Shown piece after piece: positions 16,919 through 26,086 of a stretch of 64,000 nucleotides of DNA. This stretch comes from Hyunsoonleella ulvae (GTDB taxonomy: Bacteria > Bacteroidota > Bacteroidia > Flavobacteriales > Flavobacteriaceae). The stretch covers positions 992,001-1,056,000 of the forward strand of contig NZ_JAEPJQ010000001.1 of assembly GCF_016827605.1 (NCBI RefSeq), in the 5' to 3' direction. The notes beneath the pieces were generated by a model. That model made no database searches. It had not been told where the DNA came from and saw only the letters and a program-made list of their open reading frames with translations. Position numbers and translations under genes: made by a program. Numbering within the stretch: position 1 is the first letter of the stretch; each line of letters starts with the position of its first letter.

Positions 16919-17410
16919 ATGAAAAAACTAATTTTAATAGTAGCAATTTTAAGCGTATCACTTATTAATGCACAAGCATACACTGGTAAAAACGATAACA
17001 AGTTTCAAGTTGGTTTAAATGCCCAAGACAATGGTACAGGTATCAACATTAGTTACGATTATGGCTTTGGCGAGAACATTTCTTTTGGTTTTACTTCAAC
17101 TTACCTTCTAGGAGTTGAAGATATGATAAATGCTGATTTTGCAGACCGTTTTGATGTAAGAGCACGATTTAATGCTAACCTAGGAAACGTTATTAATGCA
17201 GGTAATAATTTTGATGTATATCCTGGCTTAAGTTTAGGATTAAAGAATTTTGGAGGGCATATTGGTGCGCGTTATTTCTTTACAGACGGTTTTGGAATTT
17301 ATACAGAATTAAATACGCCTTTAGCAAAATATAATTCAGGTACTTTAACACCAGCTGAAATGTTACACAACCAATTTACGGTTAATTTTGGTGCAAGTTT
17401 TAATTTGTAA
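16919..17410 (+). CDS. Small outer-membrane beta-barrel protein (DUF6646-like)
   Basis: A 163-residue protein with a signal peptide (MKKLILIVAILSVSLINAQ) and eight or so short amphipathic strands; the last ends in FTVNFGASFNL, a terminal-strand pattern with a C-terminal hydrophobic residue. The text GKNDNKFQVGLNAQDNGTGI fits a conserved Bacteroidota family that I recall as DUF6646. Monocistronic, with its own promoter box and a terminator downstream. Probably a structural or pore-forming barrel; no specific role known. Confidence 0.65.
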   Translation: MKKLILIVAILSVSLINAQAYTGKNDNKFQVGLNAQDNGTGINISYDYGFGENISFGFTSTYLLGVEDMINADFADRFDVRARFNANLGNVINAGNNFDVYPGLSLGLKNFGGHIGARYFFTDGFGIYTELNTPLAKYNSGTLTPAEMLHNQFTVNFGASFNL

Positions 17411-17437
17411 ATAAAAACCAACAATATCTTAAAAACT

Positions 17438-17468
17438 GCGGATGAGGTTGCACTTTATCCGCTTTTTT
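17438..17468. terminator. Terminator between beta-barrel gene and recX
   Basis: GCGGAT and ATCCGC arms enclose a 13-bp loop, followed by a T run. It serves the + strand gene ending at 17410 and lies just before the end of convergent recX. Confidence 0.7.
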
Positions 17469-17474
17469 ATGGAT

Positions 17475-17948
17475 TTACCCGAAAAGCTCCCTAGCCTTTT
17501 CATACACTAAGTGCGTTTCCCAGCCTCTATAGAGCAGATAATCGATTAATTTTCGCTTTTTTTTGTTTTTATCTCCCACAGACAGCGAACGGGCTTTTTT
17601 TTCGGCTAAATCATTGAAAACCTCGATGTATTCCGATGCTTCTATTTCAGCAAGTGCTTGATTTATATTAACTTTGCCTATGTCTTTTTGCTTTAATTCA
17701 TAAGTTAATCGACGTCGGCCCCAAGCCTTTATTTTAAACTTACCACTTACAAATGTTTTGGCAAAACGTTCTTCATTAAGAAAGTTATGTTCCAAAAGAT
17801 GAACTATGATCACATCGATAGCCTCGGGTATCATGTGCATGGATTTTAGTTTTTGCCGTACTTCTTTATGACAGCGTTCTTGGTACACACAGTAGCGCTC
17901 TAGTTTTCGAGTAGCCTCTTGTACCGTATATGTTTTTTTTGTGTTCAT
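17475..17948 (-). CDS. recX: Regulatory protein RecX
   Basis: Modulator of RecA filament formation. The 157-residue all-helical protein contains the three-helix repeats typical of RecX: AIDVIIVHLLEHNFLNEERFAKTFVSGKFKIKAWGRRRLTYELKQKDI is the signature central stretch (given here only as its location, about residues 40-90), with the key GRRRL motif near residue 77. Ends ...GWETHLVYEKAREL. Convergent with the preceding gene; recA is not in the window. Confidence 0.9.
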   Translation of the reverse strand: MNTKKTYTVQEATRKLERYCVYQERCHKEVRQKLKSMHMIPEAIDVIIVHLLEHNFLNEERFAKTFVSGKFKIKAWGRRRLTYELKQKDIGKVNINQALAEIEASEYIEVFNDLAEKKARSLSVGDKNKKKRKLIDYLLYRGWETHLVYEKARELFG

Positions 17949-18025
17949 AATATAGAACTCAAAAATAATAATTGAAAAATGATTAAAATTAATAGATCCA
18001 AATCTAGTTTTAAAAACTTAACATT

Positions 18026-20395
18026 ATGAAAAAAATTATTTTAATACTTACGCTGATTTTGGTAGCAAATCTAAGTTATGGACAAATCGTAGCTTGGAGT
18101 ATGGTACCACCAGCACAACCAACAAATACGGCTGGGAATGAAGTTACTTTAGATGCTACTACTTTAGACCTCAACCTGAACATGTCAACATTGAGAAGAG
18201 GATCTGGAATTAACCCTTCTAGTTTAGCGAGGTCTTTTTCTTCGTCTTCGTATACTGCAGGAGGTACTATTACTGATGCTATAACTAATAATGAATACAT
18301 AGAGTTTGATATTTCTGCAGCACCCACATATCAAGTATCACTCAGCACATTGGACGTAAACTTTAGAAGATCTAATCAAGGTCCAACTACTTTTTTATGG
18401 ACTTATAGTACAGATGGTAGTAGTTTTACAAATTTAGGTTCGCAAATTACTTATACTGTTAATGGAGGAGGTGGTACAGCTCAAACCCAAATTGATTTGT
18501 CATCAGTTACAGATATTCAGAATGTTCCATCAGGTACAACAATAACGTTTCGCCTCTATGCATGGGGTGCAGTTTCAGGATCAGGAACTTTTGCTATTGG
18601 CAGACTAGATGGAAACGAGTTAAGTATAGGTGGTAGTGTTACACTAAATCCATGTTCAGGTTCAACTGTAACATGGACTTCTGGAGGTTGGGTTCCTGCA
18701 AGTGGTCCAACTATTAATACTCCTGTAGTTATTGCGGATAATTATGATACTAATACCAATGGTAGCTTTAACGCCTGTACTTTAACAGTAAATGCTGGCG
18801 TAAATTTAAATGTTGCTAATAGTAGATTTATTGTAGTTGAAAACGATGTTACCATAAATGGGGAATTATTTGTACAGTCTCAAGGGAATTTTGTACAAAA
18901 TAATGATACAGCAACTTTTACTGATAATTCTACTAATGGTGTACGTGTTGTTAAAGGCAAAACTTTTCCAAGAAAATTTTCTTACACCTATTGGAGCTCT
19001 CCAATTGTAGATGAGACGATAGAACAAGTATTCAGTACTGTTCAGGGAGATAGACGTTTTTCGTTTAATGCAGCCAATTTTGTAGACGTGCAGCAAGAAG
19101 TTGGAAATACAGGAGTTTTTAATCCTGGATCTGACGATATAGATGATAACGGTGACGACTGGCAAATAGCCAGCGGCACCATGCAACCAGGGGTTGGTTA
19201 TGCTGCAATTGCTAGTCAATTTGGACCTGTGTTTCCTCGTACTGAAAGTTTTACTTTTATAGGAGAGTTTAACAATGGTACCATTCAAGTACCTCTTATT
19301 AATAATAGTGGCGGCGCTTACAATGACTGGAACTTTATAGGAAACCCATATCCTGGTGCTATTGATGCTGATCAGTTTCTATCAGTAAACAGTGCTCTAG
19401 TAGGAGCATTATATTTTTGGGATCAAGCAACACCTGAAAGCGATACTTCTGGTGGTAGCCAAGGGCAAAATTTTTCAGTAGACGATTATGCTACATATAA
19501 TGGAACAATGGGTATTGGAGCTAGAGCAGGTAGTGGTGCTCAACCTAATGGTTTTGTAGCCTCTTGTCAAGGCTTTTTTGTAGAAGCATTGGCAGCAGGT
19601 AATGTTACTTTTAACAACTCTATGCGTGCAGCTTCAAATAATAATAGCCAGTTTTTTAAAAATACTTCATCTAAAGATGATTCCTCTTCTAGCTCTAATA
19701 ATAAGTTATGGGTAAACCTAACAACAGATAACGGTGTTTTTAGCCAAATAGGCGTTGGATACGTTACTGGGGCCACGGATTTTAGTGATGGTGCTTTTTA
19801 TGATGCTAAAAGAATCGTTAGTTCTGGAAATGCTGCAATATTGTACTCAATCATAGAAAATGATAATGATAAATATGCCATCCAAGGTAAAGCTACTAGC
19901 AGCCTAAACACTGATGAAATTATAAAACTTGGTTTTAATACATCTATTGATATCGCTACTAGCTACACTTTATCCATTGCACGACTTGAAGGCGACTTTT
20001 TATCAAACAAAAACATCTATTTAAGAGACCTCTTAACCAATACCGTACACAATTTATCTGATAGTGATTACAGTTTTACCTCTGAGGTTGGGGAGTTTAA
20101 CGAGCGTTTTGAAATTGCATTTAATGCCTCTTCGCTATCTAACGACACTTTTGGAGTAGACACTAACACTATTAAAATTGTACAGTTAGATAGTAACAAT
20201 GTAAAGTTCACTACCGAAACTTCTAACTTTACATCCATAACCATACATGATCTTTTTGGGAGAACATTATATAAGTTGGATGCTAACAGTAATGATGAAA
20301 CTTATAACTTAAGTGTTTTAAAGAGCTCTGTATATATTGCAACTATAGAACTTGCAAATGGCACAGCCTTAAGTAAGAAATTCATAAAAAAGTAA
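18026..20395 (+). CDS. Large secreted protein with T9SS C-terminal sorting domain
   Basis: A 789-residue exported protein: signal peptide MKKIILILTLILVANLSYGQ, then a discoidin/lamin-like beta-rich region (about residues 30-205), a Cys-containing linker (CSGSTVTWTSGGWVP), a long beta-helix or jelly-roll stretch with many Asn, Thr and Gly, and a Ser-rich spacer near residue 555. The last 75 residues have the type A sorting-domain pattern (SITIHDLFGRTLYKLD, then SVYIATIELANG and basic KKFIKK end), so it should be carried across the outer membrane by the type IX system and anchored or released. No catalytic motif seen; an adhesin or surface-layer role is a guess. Confidence 0.8.
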   Translation: MKKIILILTLILVANLSYGQIVAWSMVPPAQPTNTAGNEVTLDATTLDLNLNMSTLRRGSGINPSSLARSFSSSSYTAGGTITDAITNNEYIEFDISAAPTYQVSLSTLDVNFRRSNQGPTTFLWTYSTDGSSFTNLGSQITYTVNGGGGTAQTQIDLSSVTDIQNVPSGTTITFRLYAWGAVSGSGTFAIGRLDGNELSIGGSVTLNPCSGSTVTWTSGGWVPASGPTINTPVVIADNYDTNTNGSFNACTLTVNAGVNLNVANSRFIVVENDVTINGELFVQSQGNFVQNNDTATFTDNSTNGVRVVKGKTFPRKFSYTYWSSPIVDETIEQVFSTVQGDRRFSFNAANFVDVQQEVGNTGVFNPGSDDIDDNGDDWQIASGTMQPGVGYAAIASQFGPVFPRTESFTFIGEFNNGTIQVPLINNSGGAYNDWNFIGNPYPGAIDADQFLSVNSALVGALYFWDQATPESDTSGGSQGQNFSVDDYATYNGTMGIGARAGSGAQPNGFVASCQGFFVEALAAGNVTFNNSMRAASNNNSQFFKNTSSKDDSSSSSNNKLWVNLTTDNGVFSQIGVGYVTGATDFSDGAFYDAKRIVSSGNAAILYSIIENDNDKYAIQGKATSSLNTDEIIKLGFNTSIDIATSYTLSIARLEGDFLSNKNIYLRDLLTNTVHNLSDSDYSFTSEVGEFNERFEIAFNASSLSNDTFGVDTNTIKIVQLDSNNVKFTTETSNFTSITIHDLFGRTLYKLDANSNDETYNLSVLKSSVYIATIELANGTALSKKFIKK

Positions 20396-20421
20396 CGCTG
20401 TTTTCTTAACAGTATAACATG

Positions 20422-20449
20422 CACGTCATCCTAAATTTAGGATGACGTG
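20422..20449. terminator. Bidirectional terminator, 28-bp perfect palindrome
   Basis: A perfect 28-bp palindrome with half-site CACGTCATCCTAAA is flanked by T runs on the right and A-rich sequence on the left. It separates the convergent T9SS cargo gene and TonB receptor gene. The ATCCT core is the one also used in other repeats of the window. Confidence 0.85.
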
Positions 20450-20453
20450 TTTT

Positions 20454-22865
20454 TTATAAGCTATATTTTAAGGCTAAAATTAGGTTTCTTCCTGGTGCAG
20501 CAATCCCAGATGAATAGGGTCTGTAACGTTGGTCTGTAATGTTTTCTAAAGTAGCAGTTAGCATAGTAGAAGCACTTACCTTATACTGGGTTCTTATATT
20601 TAAAGTATGCCAAGATGGTGAGAATGGATTACCATTTTCATCTGAAGCATAAATAAAATCTTTTTCAACTTCTGAAGGCGCCAATTCATTAAAAGAGAGC
20701 TCTCCGTTATACATTGCAAAAGCATCTATTGTTAAGCCTTTATGCTTCCATACCAAATGTGTATTCCCAAAATTAGGAGCCACATGTCGTATTGGTACTT
20801 CGATATTATCATTCTCCTCAGTACCTCCTATTACACTGTATTGAGACGTTAAATTCAAAGCCTTGCTAAACTGCATTTTTAATCCAACCTCAAAACCATA
20901 AATCCAGGCCTTTGACGCATTTTGTATGGCTTGTACGTTACTTAACGCTCCATCATACATTATTTGTGTTTCTCCATTTAAAGTATAGTCCCTACGTACA
21001 AGAGCATTATCTAAATACGTATAATAGGTACTTAAGTCTAGTACCAGTTTCTTATTAAAATCCAATTTCAACCCTACTTCCCCGCCATAAGCATATTCTG
21101 GTCTTAGCATTTGGTTTGGCACCACAACAGACCCTGGTTCAGAATCAAATACCTTTCCTATGTCATCTATATTAGGTGCTCTAAATGCTGATGCCGCATT
21201 AAGTTTCCATTGTATAGTTTCATTTGGAGACCAAGTTAAACCCGTAGTACCTGTTAAAGCTCCCGCTGTATTTTTTGAACTTTGAAATGGTAAATTCAAA
21301 AATCTATTATTCTCTGTAAAATCTGCATCTGAGGCTACGTGGTTAAACCGCAATCCTGATTGAAATACAAATTTAGTGCTTGGTTTATATTTTATACTTG
21401 TATAAGCTGCAGCTGAAGCCCAAGTGGCATCATTGGGATAGCGAGATACTGTTTCGGAGATATTCCCGTTAGAAATATCCTGGACTACAGCACTAGAAGA
21501 CACTTTATTAAATACATATTCTATACCATAAAATAGTCGTGTTTTTTCACTTAGTCGTTTTTCAAAATCTAAGTTAAAGGAATAGGCATCAACAGCCTCT
21601 TCGCGCTGTCGCCTTTCAACTGCTCCGAAGTCACGATCTATTCTACTTTCCTGAAAATTTTGATAGGCTAGGGTGGCCTTTATTTTGTCGTACAGATTAG
21701 AACTACTACTGAGTTTTGTAATATGCAAATTAGACATAAACCATTGTTGTGGTCCATAATGCCATTCTGCTGAACGTAATTCATTACCGCGGTAGCGAAT
21801 AAGGCGATCATACCTAGGGATATTAGACGATTTTGAATAGTGCAAACCCAAATCGAAACTCAAATTCTTATAAGGTTCGAATCTTACCTTCTGCATCAGA
21901 TTCAATTGGTTATAACCAGAAAATTTTTGTACTCTAGGGTTTGGGTTTTCAACAACTGCATCATTTCCATTGTTAGAAATAACAAATTCTGGTCTTAAAT
22001 AATCATCTGGGCCTTTAGAACCCATTTTTAAATCATTAAAATCGGTGTAAGTTACACTAGTTAAAAAACCCCATTTTTTATAACCCATATTAAGATTTAA
22101 ATGGGATGTTTTCTCATCACTGGCCGTAGCATATCGTATTAGGGTATTTGCTTTAATTAATAGCGAGTCTATATGCGACAATTCAGGGGTTTTTGTATAA
22201 AAACTCATAACGCCCCCAATGGCATCACTCCCATAAATAACAGAACCAGAGCCTAAAGTAACCTCTGTATTTTGAATTGAAAGCGGGTCTACAGCAATAA
22301 CATTATGTATATTGCCTCCTCTAAAAATAGCATTATTCATCCTAACACCATCAACCGTGATAAGCAATCTATTTGTTGAAAAACCCCTAATCATGGGGCT
22401 TCCTCCTCCTAATTGACTTTTCTGAACAAAAATAGCACCTGTATTTTGAAGCACATCTGCTGTGGTTTGCGGGTTAGTAAACTCAACTATTTCGGCATTG
22501 CTGTTTACAATTTTTTGTGAGATGTCGCGTTTATGCTGCTCAAATTTTGAGGCAGAAACTACAATTTCTTTTAATCCTCTTGTATTGGCATCCAAATACA
22601 CGGTTTTAGTTTTCAATACTTCAGCCTTTGTTAAGCTTTTGGTAACATGAGATAAATGCTGAAAATAAAGCGTATCTGTTAATGCAAACTTATTTACATT
22701 GGCAATACCTTTAGAATCGGTTATAACACTCTTTGTTTTATTTGCATCAAAAATCGCAACTCCAAAAATAGGCTCTTCGGTAATGGTATTTAACACTTTT
22801 ATGTCCTGTGCATCTATTACTTTAAAAAGTAATAAAAACATTAAAAGCATATAGTTGCGCTTCAT
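20454..22865 (-). CDS. TonB-dependent outer-membrane receptor, heme/hemoglobin-receptor-like
   Basis: An 803-residue receptor: signal peptide, a CarboxypepD_reg-like domain (about 20-95), plug domain (about 110-220, with GGGSPMIRGFSTNRLLITVDGVRMNN and YGSDAIGGVMSF) and a 22-stranded barrel ending ...RNLILALKYSL. The plug text and an FRAP motif (AASAFRAPNID) followed by a PNQMLRPE variant of the NPNL motif are those of heme/hemoglobin receptors; a divergent family member for another ligand is possible. It is the third gene of a leftward set with porZ-like and recO, starting 3 bp after recO. Confidence 0.85.
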   Translation of the reverse strand: MKRNYMLLMFLLLFKVIDAQDIKVLNTITEEPIFGVAIFDANKTKSVITDSKGIANVNKFALTDTLYFQHLSHVTKSLTKAEVLKTKTVYLDANTRGLKEIVVSASKFEQHKRDISQKIVNSNAEIVEFTNPQTTADVLQNTGAIFVQKSQLGGGSPMIRGFSTNRLLITVDGVRMNNAIFRGGNIHNVIAVDPLSIQNTEVTLGSGSVIYGSDAIGGVMSFYTKTPELSHIDSLLIKANTLIRYATASDEKTSHLNLNMGYKKWGFLTSVTYTDFNDLKMGSKGPDDYLRPEFVISNNGNDAVVENPNPRVQKFSGYNQLNLMQKVRFEPYKNLSFDLGLHYSKSSNIPRYDRLIRYRGNELRSAEWHYGPQQWFMSNLHITKLSSSSNLYDKIKATLAYQNFQESRIDRDFGAVERRQREEAVDAYSFNLDFEKRLSEKTRLFYGIEYVFNKVSSSAVVQDISNGNISETVSRYPNDATWASAAAYTSIKYKPSTKFVFQSGLRFNHVASDADFTENNRFLNLPFQSSKNTAGALTGTTGLTWSPNETIQWKLNAASAFRAPNIDDIGKVFDSEPGSVVVPNQMLRPEYAYGGEVGLKLDFNKKLVLDLSTYYTYLDNALVRRDYTLNGETQIMYDGALSNVQAIQNASKAWIYGFEVGLKMQFSKALNLTSQYSVIGGTEENDNIEVPIRHVAPNFGNTHLVWKHKGLTIDAFAMYNGELSFNELAPSEVEKDFIYASDENGNPFSPSWHTLNIRTQYKVSASTMLTATLENITDQRYRPYSSGIAAPGRNLILALKYSL

Positions 22866-22868
22866 TTT

Positions 22869-23588
22869 CTAACTAAAAACTTGATTAAAAATCTGTAGTG
22901 ACTTCGGGGATCTAAAACTCCCCAAATGTAATTCAAAATAAAGCAAAATCATATTTAAAAATGATTGTCTTTTTGCTGCATTTATCTTTACAGTATGTAA
23001 TGCATCAAATTTTATACCTAATAAAGTTTTTAAAAGAATTATATTTTCTCCTGAAACATTGTATTTGCTTGTGTTTTTATCCTGAAAACTACCATCTTCT
23101 AAATTAAAAAATGTCATTTCAATATTGGTTGTATCGGGATAAAAACCCAGATATTTAGTAAGGTTTAACAAAAACAATAAGTGAAAGTTTGAGTATTCAT
23201 TATCTGCATCAAACCATAATAGTGTAGTTTCTATATAACTGTAAAGTGCCTCATTCTGCTCTTCTTCTTGAAGAGTAGTTGCTAATATTTCTGAAAGAAA
23301 CATAACTACCGCGCTCTTTAATATGTGGGAGTGCAAACTACTGTAAACAACATTAGTTTTTACCTCTTTTATGGTGTAAAGAGCACGTGTTCTTGTGTAA
23401 TTAAAAACAACTTGAATTTGTGACAATAACTGAAAATAAGCTGTCTTGGCACTGGATTTTTTAGAGTTTAAAACCCCACTAACCAAAAAACTTATTACAC
23501 CATATTGCTGGGTATAACATTTTACAATTAAATCGTTATCACGATATCTTAATTTTGATAATACAATAGCGTTTGTGGTGCTTAACAT
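22869..23588 (-). CDS. recO: DNA repair protein RecO
   Basis: Recombination mediator that loads RecA with RecR. The 239-residue protein begins with the OB-fold signature (TTNAIVLSKLRYRDNDLIVKCYT), followed by a helical C-terminal domain. No zinc-binding cysteines are visible, as in many Bacteroidota RecO. The ATG overlaps the stop of the upstream porZ-like gene by one base. Confidence 0.92.
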   Translation of the reverse strand: MLSTTNAIVLSKLRYRDNDLIVKCYTQQYGVISFLVSGVLNSKKSSAKTAYFQLLSQIQVVFNYTRTRALYTIKEVKTNVVYSSLHSHILKSAVVMFLSEILATTLQEEEQNEALYSYIETTLLWFDADNEYSNFHLLFLLNLTKYLGFYPDTTNIEMTFFNLEDGSFQDKNTSKYNVSGENIILLKTLLGIKFDALHTVKINAAKRQSFLNMILLYFELHLGSFRSPKSLQIFNQVFS

Positions 23589-25936
23589 TACCTTACCACC
23601 ATTAATTTAACTACTTTGGTTTCAAAACTATTTAAATCTGAAAGCATAATGAGATATACTCCTGAAGCTACAATATTGTTGGCAAGATTCTTTCCATTCC
23701 AATATGCAATACCGCCATCAATTTCTAAGTTAAACCCCTGAAATCTTTGATTGGTTCTAGATTGAGCTTCGGCGACCAGGTTCCCTTCAATATCTGTAAT
23801 CTTAATATTTACATTTTCTGGAAGATCGGTAATTTTCACTTTGTCTTCCACAATATCAAATCCTGGTCTAACTGGGTTTGGATAAGCATGAGACTTTGAA
23901 AAGTCTTCTGATGTGGAAGAACTTCCTGTTCTAAATGATACTAACCCTTTTTCTGTAGCTATATATAGAACACCATTAGACACGTCTAAAGACACATCGT
24001 TTACACTATTAGAAGGTAGAGGAGAATTATCTGTTGTAAAATGAAAAATTGTTCTTTGCCCATCTGGAGATAGGAAAAATAAACCCGACTCGAATGTTGC
24101 AATCCATTTATTGTTTGCACCATCTACCTCAATATCTGAGATAAACTGTTCAAATAATAGCTCTTTAGCAATACCATCTTCCTCTATAATTATTTCATCA
24201 ACCCTTGTGTTGTCCTCATCAAAAAAGTTGGTAGTATTAAATAAGACCCGAAGGCCACTGTGAGTACCTATCCATAATTGATTACGCCTATCCAAGGCAA
24301 CTGACCTTACTGACTTATCCGGAAAATTTTCTTCCTCGGAGGAAATATTCTTCAACAAAGGATTACCGCCATTCTCATTAAAACCGATGAGTCCTTTAGA
24401 AAAAGAACTAATAAACTTTGTACCATCAGGTGCAATTACTATGTTATTAAAACCCAGATTATCTCCAATAGCATTTGCTATTATTTCAGTGAAATCATAT
24501 TTCCTCCATTGTCCTGTAGATATGTTATAGGATTTTAGCGGGCTTTGTGTAAGTGATGTGATAGACCATAATAGACCTTCTTCATCAAACTGCAAACCAG
24601 AAAGTCTTAAACTTACAAAGTCAGGATTATTAGCAAGCACAAGTGATTCCAAACCACTATTGGTTTGATCATGCCTTATTGTTGGTACATCATCATTAAT
24701 TTCTAATAGACCATCTTGAAATGAACTTATAAAAACTTGATCTGTTTTAAAGGGGTTAACCGCAATTATATTCAAATTTCTTGATGCAAATAAACTATCG
24801 TATGGAATATTTATCCAACCCTCAGGTTTTAAATGGCTAACTCCATAGCTCCTCAGTGGTGATGGATTATAAAATGGTGTAAAGTCTCCGTATGTTACCC
24901 ACAAGTTATTTGAAAATGCTTTTAGAGAAAAAGGCCGATTTAAAAGTGGGCCATCGGGATGTATTTCTTCGAAATTATCAGAACCGTTTAATGTTGTTCT
25001 TAATATACCAAAATCGGTAGTACCAATATAAATTGCATCATTACTTATTGTAGCTGATGTATATTGTGTTTCAAAATTTTCATTAATACCAATCTCAGAT
25101 ACTATATTAAAAGCTTCATCATAAACAAAAATAGTAGTATCTGTGGTTACTACTAGGTTTTCATTAACACTGGTTAGTTTAAGAGGAAGGCTTTCATATT
25201 GAAAACGATTAATCGCATTAGAGTTATTTTGTATTTCGTAAATAACCCTGTTACTTGCTGTGGCATAAAGAGTATTTGTTAAAGATGCAATACCCAAAAA
25301 ATCTCCATTTATAATGGTTTCCCAATTTTGAAAGTCTATTAAATTTGTGTTGTCTAAAGATGCTCTTCTTATGCCTGCATTTCTACAAGCTGCATATATA
25401 TAATTATTAAAAATTGCTGTTTGGCCTACACTTAATTGGCTACCTTGGTCTCCAATAAAATAAGTATCTCCAAATTCTAGTCGCTCTAAATCGAAAACTG
25501 AAATGCCAAAATCTGTAGCGATATATACCAAATTATCTAAAACGTTAAAATGATTTATTCCTTTGTTAGAAGGAGGTATTGTTACCTTATCTACAATGTC
25601 TACTATCGTTAATATATCAGTGTCATTATCTAAAACAATTTCAATAAGACCATTTTCATAGCCTATTAATAAAAGTTCGTATGTGCTACTGTAGTGTAAA
25701 GTTGAAATGTTACTGCCAGACAATCCATTAACTGTAGTTTTTTCTTCAATTTCCTCGGTATTTAGATCATAGATAAACACTGCGTTTTCAGCTGCAACGT
25801 AAACCTTTGAATCACTTCTAGCCACATCAACAATATCAAAATATGAAAAATGCCCCTCCCATAACGCCGAAAAGTCTTGTGCAGACTGTATAAATGGCAA
25901 TAGAAAAATAAATAATATTAAAAACTTTTTCAGCAT
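23588..25936 (-). CDS. porZ: PorZ-like beta-propeller T9SS protein
   Basis: A 782-residue exported protein. After the signal peptide (MLKKFLILFIFLLPFIQSAQ) come two seven-bladed propellers: one with repeated VYVAAENAVFIYDLN-type blades (about 30-330) and one with regulator-propeller blades (RSVALDRRNQLWIGTHSGL, NNKWIATFESGLFFL; about 345-670). A C-terminal Ig-like sorting-domain fold follows (KSHAYPNPVRPG, GVYLIMLSD, VVKLMVVR). This layout and length match PorZ of the T9SS attachment complex, which with PorU helps attach cargo to anionic LPS. Upstream of recO, with a TATATTTG box of its own. Confidence 0.78.
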   Translation of the reverse strand: MLKKFLILFIFLLPFIQSAQDFSALWEGHFSYFDIVDVARSDSKVYVAAENAVFIYDLNTEEIEEKTTVNGLSGSNISTLHYSSTYELLLIGYENGLIEIVLDNDTDILTIVDIVDKVTIPPSNKGINHFNVLDNLVYIATDFGISVFDLERLEFGDTYFIGDQGSQLSVGQTAIFNNYIYAACRNAGIRRASLDNTNLIDFQNWETIINGDFLGIASLTNTLYATASNRVIYEIQNNSNAINRFQYESLPLKLTSVNENLVVTTDTTIFVYDEAFNIVSEIGINENFETQYTSATISNDAIYIGTTDFGILRTTLNGSDNFEEIHPDGPLLNRPFSLKAFSNNLWVTYGDFTPFYNPSPLRSYGVSHLKPEGWINIPYDSLFASRNLNIIAVNPFKTDQVFISSFQDGLLEINDDVPTIRHDQTNSGLESLVLANNPDFVSLRLSGLQFDEEGLLWSITSLTQSPLKSYNISTGQWRKYDFTEIIANAIGDNLGFNNIVIAPDGTKFISSFSKGLIGFNENGGNPLLKNISSEEENFPDKSVRSVALDRRNQLWIGTHSGLRVLFNTTNFFDEDNTRVDEIIIEEDGIAKELLFEQFISDIEVDGANNKWIATFESGLFFLSPDGQRTIFHFTTDNSPLPSNSVNDVSLDVSNGVLYIATEKGLVSFRTGSSSTSEDFSKSHAYPNPVRPGFDIVEDKVKITDLPENVNIKITDIEGNLVAEAQSRTNQRFQGFNLEIDGGIAYWNGKNLANNIVASGVYLIMLSDLNSFETKVVKLMVVR

Positions 25937-25953
25937 AGCTCTTTTTCTGTTTT

Positions 25954-25961
25954 CAAATATA
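25954..25961 (-). promoter_or_regulatory. -7 box for porZ-recO-TonB receptor operon
   Basis: TATATTTG on the minus strand, 17 bp before the porZ-like ATG at 25936. Confidence 0.55.
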
Positions 25962-26009
25962 TCTATAACTAACGAGTATTATCTAAAAAAAATATGTCCT
26001 AAATAAAAA

Positions 26010-26034
26010 AACCAGAGGTGTTAACACTCTGGTT
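26010..26034 (-). terminator. Terminator of gdhA
   Basis: AACCAGAG and CTCTGGTT arms, with an inner TGTTAACA palindrome; on the minus strand it is followed by a run of seven Ts. It lies 53 bp after the gdhA stop. Confidence 0.8.
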
Positions 26035-26086
26035 CAATTTATTTCTATCGTAATTTAAAAATCTAAGTATAATCTACTTCATTGTT

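Noticed and set aside
18866-19288. 140-codon minus-strand frame inside the T9SS cargo gene
   Set aside because: Opposite an intact secreted protein, no start signal or family resemblance.
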